A stretch of DNA of 64,000 nucleotides from Evernia prunastri (taxonomy: Eukaryota > Ascomycota > Lecanoromycetes > Lecanorales > Parmeliaceae), in NCBI GenBank assembly GCA_003184365.1, contig NKYR01000052.1, positions 1 through 64,000 of the forward strand. The letters run 5' to 3'. The notes under the pieces are model-generated. The model had not been told where the DNA came from. It was given only the letters and a program-made list of their open reading frames with translations, and ran no database searches. Position 1 is the first letter of the stretch. Each line of letters opens with the position of its first letter. This document shows positions 59,244 to 64,000 of the stretch, piece by piece. The translations under genes were made by a program, and so were the position numbers.

Positions 59244-61079
59244 TCAATTACCAAGCGCGACATCGCCCTTGACCAATTGGGCATGGACAGTAGCATCTAC
59301 TTTCCGCTCATTCGCAAGCTCAATCATCTCATAGCTCCTTCTCTTGGCCATTTGCTTCTCCACATTGGTATTAATTTTTACCCAAAGGTTACGTTCGAAC
59401 CCGAATACGTAGAAGTATTCAACGAAAATGGGCACCCACACAAACAACGCTAGTATCTGGCCATAGCCCCATTGATCTTCATTGTCCGTAGACGAGATAT
59501 CTTGCTCTTGGACTCGAAGATACCAAAGGAAGCGTATGTCAATGTAAGAGTCAAACATTGCGTAGGCTGCGAGAAATAAGGCAATTACTCGGCGCCAGGG
59601 GATGTTGGTCCAGGCGGTTCTGGAGAAATTGGCAACTTATATGTATTAGTGAAAAGTTCAAGGTCGAGCGATGCAGCTGACTTACCCTTCTTATATGCAA
59701 CAGAGCTCTTAGCCCGCTGCCACCAGACGATATTGACCCGGCTTTTGCGAGTGTCTTCTGGAGCTTTCCGAAACACCCGCCAGGGTACTATGTAGCTGAC
59801 GAAGAACACCAATACTAGACAAGCCCAGACCGCCTTTGCAATGAAACGCTGACGGAAGATGTTTTGCACAAAGTCATCCCAATCAAAGCAGAGCGAGGTA
59901 CCGGGGTTGAAGCTCTTTGCCTTCCTGAAGAGAAACTGTATTATGAAGACCAGGAGGACCGCAAGAAACACCAAAAAGGCCCTCAAACCACGTCGATCCA
60001 GATGAGCATATGTCAAGAGTAGTATAGCGACTGGAGCATCGATTGCGAACAGCGTTGCGGTTTGCCCAAGTTTGTCTTCGTACAGTAAGTGAGCTGATCG
60101 GGAATTGAAGATAATGCCTGCGAACGAGACTGCGAAAGAGAAGAACACTGCGTTATCGAGGAAAACGCCAGCACTTGCAAGTGCGGCCGAGTCATGTTGG
60201 CTGAGCCACTTTGGCTTAGGCCTGCTCTTGTAGATGGACTCTGTCGCTAACCCTACGCCGAAGGTAACGACGGACAATGCCATCAGACTTGCTTCTATAA
60301 AGTATGCGGCAATCACCTATTTTCTGTTAGCCAGCATCCATAGTGTTGGCGGAGGCCACTTGAGGGCTACATACCCCAATGCCTCCGAGATCCGGGTTGC
60401 CTTGATTCGCACGCTGACACGTGTCAAAAGAGCAAGCATCCTGGACTGTAAAAGCCGGATAGAATGGATAGGGTTTCTGGGACTCTTCATTGTTCGATCC
60501 AGAGCAGCAGTATTGAACCATGCAGGCCGGTTGCATATCTGTGATGGCTTGTACCTTGGAAAGCGTTCCATTGGAGCCACAACCTCCTGAAAAAGCCAAG
60601 TAATAGGACAGTCCTGACTTGTCCGTCGGGTCAGCCCAATTGTTGGCATTCTCGTCGTCGAAGAATTCGAACGCGTCAGTACTATTGGACCATTGTGCAA
60701 TCTCAGCGTCTGTGAGGCTCATGTAGGTGGTTGGCAAGGCGGAAGCCAGAGCAGCACGCCAGAAAGCAAGCCATTCTGGTGAAGTACCGTTCGTCCAGAA
60801 ATCGGTATAGGCATCTGAAGGGCCATTGTCGACAGGATCTACGGACTGGTCACTCTCGCCAGATGTATCATAGTCGGATCCAAGCTCTTGCTCAACAGTG
60901 GGGCTATCAGATCCGCCTGGGAGATCGTTCGTTGCGGTTTGGTTGCCGGAAGTAGCGTTATCATAATTGAAATCATTCAGCCAGACCGTGAGGCCGAGAG
61001 CGACATTTGAGCAATTCGAGGTGAAGTTGAGGTGTGAAAGGGTGAGGTTCACGAGGCTGGCGGGAAGAGAGAGGCTCAT
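59244..61079 (-). CDS. Multi-pass membrane protein with glycosylated extracellular N-domain, unknown function
   Basis: Three exons, 61079-60375, 60316-59686 and 59635-59244 (58- and 50-nt introns), give 575 residues. The first ~230 residues are acidic, Ser/Asn-rich with many N-glycosylation sites (NLT, NFT, NCS, NAT, NQT, NGT, NST) and a Cys-rich end (MVQYCCSGS, CSFDTCQ). About seven to eight hydrophobic helices follow (e.g. EASLMALSVVTFGVGLA, ILLLTYAHL, FLVFLAVLLVFIIQFLF, AVWACLVLVFFVSYIV, ILALFVWVPIFVEYFY). Layout suggests a surface receptor or sensor-like protein. I do not recognise the family. ATG 61079 is the first in frame. Confidence 0.7.
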
Positions 61080-61885
61080 GGCTCCCACAGGACGCGCTGG
61101 AGGGTGGAAGGCGACACCAAGTGGTAGATGAAGAAACAACCTTCTGACTCTGACTGTGAGCGATCCATCCTTCAAATCTCATTTCCAATCTGCGGCTGAC
61201 TGTAGCTGACACCCCAGCTCAAGTGTTGCAGAGACTAACTGCGGCGCGGGAGCCAACAAGGGATTAGTGATCACTGCCTATCTATCATCCAGTACTCTGT
61301 AGCGCTGTTACTGGTCTTATCTCCGACACATTCCCCTCTTATCTCCTACAAATACATGGCAACGGAAGTTTCGAAGGATTGCTAAGCCGGAAAATAAAAA
61401 GGCAACAAGGCAAGGACTTTTGAGAATCAAAAAGCTCGAAATAAGAGCAGATATCTTCCATAAAGTAAAGTATCTAATGTGGCCCCACTATCGCTTGTGG
61501 TCATTGTTGCAGAGGGCGCATGTAGTTTACCGCTGTATCTCCAAATTTAGCTTCAGATAGATATTCTTAATGTCTGCAAGATTCCCTTTGTCTCTTTCAT
61601 CCAGTCCTTTCTGCTTGAGATGTGCTGATGGGCTGCTCTGTTGCTGCCATGACGAGGATCAGTGGACTTGGTATGTAGAAGTCGGTGGACCAGCGCAAGT
61701 TCTCGATTTGAACTTTGGCTTAGAGGAGTTGCGAAGCCGCGCCCTCAATCTGTTTTTCTCCTTCGTCTTTTCATCCCTAGAATTGGGGAATAACATTCCC
61801 CCTTCTTCTTCTTCTTCATCATCCTCCTCTAATAATGGGATGAGTACCGCTGTATGTGGCGAGATTCAAGTGTACAACCATTCCC
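61080..61885. other. Intergenic with (TTC/TCC)n tract
   Basis: Contains the presumed promoter of the membrane-protein gene. A TTC/TCA/TCC microsatellite at 61802-61830 makes a poly-Ser frame that I do not accept as coding. Confidence 0.5.
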
Positions 61886-62275
61886 TCACCCCACAGCCGC
61901 CACAACCAACAAGCCTATTATTACCACGGGCGGCCCTACACCCCTCCCAGTCCTCCACCTCCCATACACCCCCACACCCAGATATCCCAACGCACACACC
62001 ACTGTCCCCATTTTGACCCTCGGAGACGGACCCAGCAAACCCGCAACAACAGCGAGATTTGCCAACCCAGTCAGCTTCGTCATCGTCTCGGCAGATATCC
62101 CCAGGCTGGAGTAGATGGGCTCGAGACTTTCGCGTGTCTTGACAAGTTGGGTCGAGTAGAGGCGCGGGGTGAAGATGCGTGTGAGGCGCGCTTGGCCGCC
62201 GATGAGGATGGTGATACTGGAAAGGAGGGTTGCGAGGAGGGAGATGGATATGGAGGGGAAGGGCCAGGAGGGCAT
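61886..62275 (-). CDS. Small integral membrane protein (DoxX-like topology)
   Basis: Single-exon frame of 129 residues with about four hydrophobic segments (SISLLATLLSSITILIGG, LTGLANLAVVAGLLG, VVCALGYLGVGVYG, VVIIGLLVVAAVG), and a hydrophilic loop RIFTPRLYSTQLVKTRESLEPIYSSLG. Length and topology resemble fungal DoxX-like/DUF4267-type proteins, but the sequence match is not diagnostic. Start in good context (AGAATGCCC). A two-strand overlap with other small frames leaves some doubt. Confidence 0.5.
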   Translation of the reverse strand: MPSWPFPSISISLLATLLSSITILIGGQARLTRIFTPRLYSTQLVKTRESLEPIYSSLGISAETMTKLTGLANLAVVAGLLGPSPRVKMGTVVCALGYLGVGVYGRWRTGRGVGPPVVIIGLLVVAAVG

Positions 62276-63537
62276 TTTGCTTCCTGTTTTGAGTGGTGGG
62301 GTACGTGTATGGAGAGACCGTTTTGGGGGTGCGGCGTGCTCGAGAGAGCGAATTCACTAAATGTCTACATACAAACGTTTGTTGGTACTAAAACGTTAGA
62401 GCAGCTTGTGCCTTGGCAGCGGTCCCGTTCCGCTGTCGCTACAACATAGACGCTTCCTGTACTCACTACTTCGGTATGCGACAGATAGTAGTATGTAGTC
62501 TGGGCCATTTCCAGGGTGCAATGGCCAGCAGATCCTATGCCATTACGTACATGAGCATCTTTAAATATCTTACGCTTAGCAGAAGGCAGACGCGGAACAT
62601 TTACAGTAAAATATGTACGAGTAAGCTAAGATACCGAAAATGAGGGCCCCGTATTCCCCGGCACAAGCGGCAACAATGACCGTTGCATGCCTGAGAGGCT
62701 ACTCTAAAGCTGGTCACCGTCCTATCATTTGAGCGATGATGCCGTGGCGTCATGCACACGCATTGCATGCTACCTGACGACTGGGGAAAGAAGAGAGGAA
62801 GGGAGGGTGGACAACGCGTTAGGTACTCTGATCTTCTGCTTTTCGGGAGCAGTCATGTTCACCATCGATATTAAAGACATCGAGGAGCTTGAATTGGTGG
62901 AAAGTTAATGAAAACGCAGTGTGAGGGCCAATCAATAATACTGCTCGGAGGTTACATTTTGTCAAGATCCAGACTACTCTAGCGATGCACCAACCGAATC
63001 TGATAAAGAAGGAGATCTTTTGAGGTGATTAGGTACTAGGTACTAGGTACCTTTAATGTTGGACGATGCCTCGTGCCGCTCTGCCCCGGGCCGACAGAGC
63101 ATGTGAGGCATGGTTGCAAAAGAAAGGAGATTTATATTTACCCACAGTCCTTAATCCACGTAGCTTCAAGAGGTACCTAGGTAAGATTATCCACACATGA
63201 TCATCAAGCTGCGAGATACGAGATGCGAGATGCCACTCACCCTCCTCCTCTTTCTTCTCCTTCTCCTACTTCTTCTCCACCATTTTCTCCGATCCATTCC
63301 ATTCCTTCACTCAGTTGCTTCTATTTGGATATTCCCTTTTTATTGGTAAATCACCACTTTTCTACCCTCTTTCCACCCCAACCAACGTTTTCGGGCCCGC
63401 TGACTATCTCCATTTTATCGTAATATCTATCACATGGATAAATACACGATTCGCGATAGCTCACGAATTTCGCTCCACTCAGTACTTTCATCACTTGACT
63501 ACCAGGACTCCAAGACGCTGTGGATACAAGTCGCACC
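62276..63537. other. Intergenic; GPCR promoter
   Basis: No gene seen. TAGGTAC tandem units at 63030-63051 and GGTACCTAGGTA at ~63173. A pyrimidine-rich CTCCTTCTTCT tract at 63238-63300 immediately upstream of the GPCR start is typical of fungal core promoters. Confidence 0.5.
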
Positions 63538-64000
63538 ATGTCCTATGCTTTAACTCCCAAAGAGCTTCATGACCTCGAGATTACAGAGCGAGTCGCCTCT
63601 TGCTTTTCCCTCATTGGCACAAGCTTGATTCTCTTCACCTTCCTCTGCTCACCTGCATTCCGGAAACCGGTAAATAGACTCATCTTCTACGCATCTTGGG
63701 GGTACGCACACCGCTGATTCTTACCCTGTCCACATTTCGAAAGTTTGGGTCACATGGCATACGGTGGCCTCGCTCACTCCCCAGCATCCTCTCACCCCTC
63801 GAGCCTTTCCCAAGACAAAAGCACACTGACCCCTCACTTTTTCTTGGTAGAAACACTCTCCACAATGTCGCAACACTCATATCACAGTCGGGTATACGAG
63901 AGGGGAAGGACTCACATATCTGTCAGTTCCAAGGCTTCCTCATCCAGATGTGAACGTTCCGATCCCCAGGTTTTAGGTGTATGTGTTGACTTTGTGAGAA
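63538..64000 (+). CDS. Fungal G-protein-coupled receptor, 5' part (cAMP-receptor-like family)
   Basis: Exon 1 63538-63701, a 149-nt intron (GTACGC...GGTAG), exon 2 63851-63949, then a GTGAAC donor; the gene runs off the window. The encoded start has helix 1 (CFSLIGTSLILFTFLC), then RKPVNRLIFYASWGNTLHNVATLISQSGI (helix 2 area, shown in parts) and the conserved CQFQGFLIQM entering helix 3. This pattern matches the fungal cAMP-receptor-like/GprC-D group that senses nutrients through Galpha subunits. Only about 88 residues are present. Confidence 0.8.

Noticed and set aside
61570..62016. 148-residue plus-strand frame with poly-Ser
   Set aside because: Poly-Ser arises from a TTC/TCC microsatellite and the frame overlaps the better-supported membrane protein on the other strand.
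1..64000. CRISPR arrays or prokaryotic operons
   Set aside because: No regularly spaced repeats; genes have spliceosomal introns and the window is eukaryotic.

Overview
The window is nuclear DNA of a filamentous ascomycete (Pezizomycotina). Introns are mostly 45-60 nt with GT(A/G/T)NGN donors and CTRAC/CTAAC-like branch sites. The left end is AT-rich, consistent with repeat-induced point mutation (RIP). Gene content is typically fungal: bub3, exo84, pop5, gpn2, ayr1-type reductase, DUF6536, rhodopsin-domain protein, CaaX protein, fungal GPCR. All exon joins were derived by hand from splice signals and reading frame and are not transcript-confirmed.

Layout. 1-5.2 kb is RIP-like DNA carrying cleaner retroelement remains: two solo LTRs with 5-bp target duplications and a 966-bp TRIM-like element. 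5.2-8.9 kb has no gene I can support. 9-20.6 kb holds a CaaX protein, bub3, a decayed phosphoserine aminotransferase (SER1-type) gene, a histidine acid phosphatase, an MFS transporter and a Gig1/DUF3605 protein.

21-37 kb is the most notable region, a candidate biosynthetic cluster. It has a bacterial-type WecE-like sugar aminotransferase (frameshifted), a small antibiotic-biosynthesis-monooxygenase (ABM) fold protein, and a dTDP-glucose 4,6-dehydratase-like SDR. Divergent from the SDR gene is an 8.2-kb gene for a ~2,700-residue protein: degenerate sugar-phosphate cyclase, intact sugar-phosphate cyclase (EEVS-like), extended SDR, ROK sugar kinase, zinc-type MDR dehydrogenase and a phosphoglucose-isomerase-like SIS domain. 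A GalT-type uridylyltransferase (one in-frame stop) closes the cluster. This set closely mirrors the activities used by bacteria for C7-cyclitol/aminocyclitol pseudosugars (acarbose or validamycin type). It could make an undescribed fungal cyclitol or aminocyclitol, or be a decaying copy of such a pathway.

39-50.6 kb is ordinary: an uncharacterised Cys-rich three-exon protein, a DUF6536 membrane protein, gpn2, pop5, exo84 and an AYR1-like reductase. 52-64 kb has a rhodopsin-domain membrane protein (with a GC-AG intron), a 470-bp MITE-like inverted-repeat element, a small secreted Cys protein, an intron-containing tRNA-Lys, a multi-pass membrane protein, a small membrane protein and the 5' end of a GPCR gene. 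Two single-base Ns mark assembly joins; the one at 23,810 is flanked by a ~330-bp duplication that looks like unmerged contig ends.
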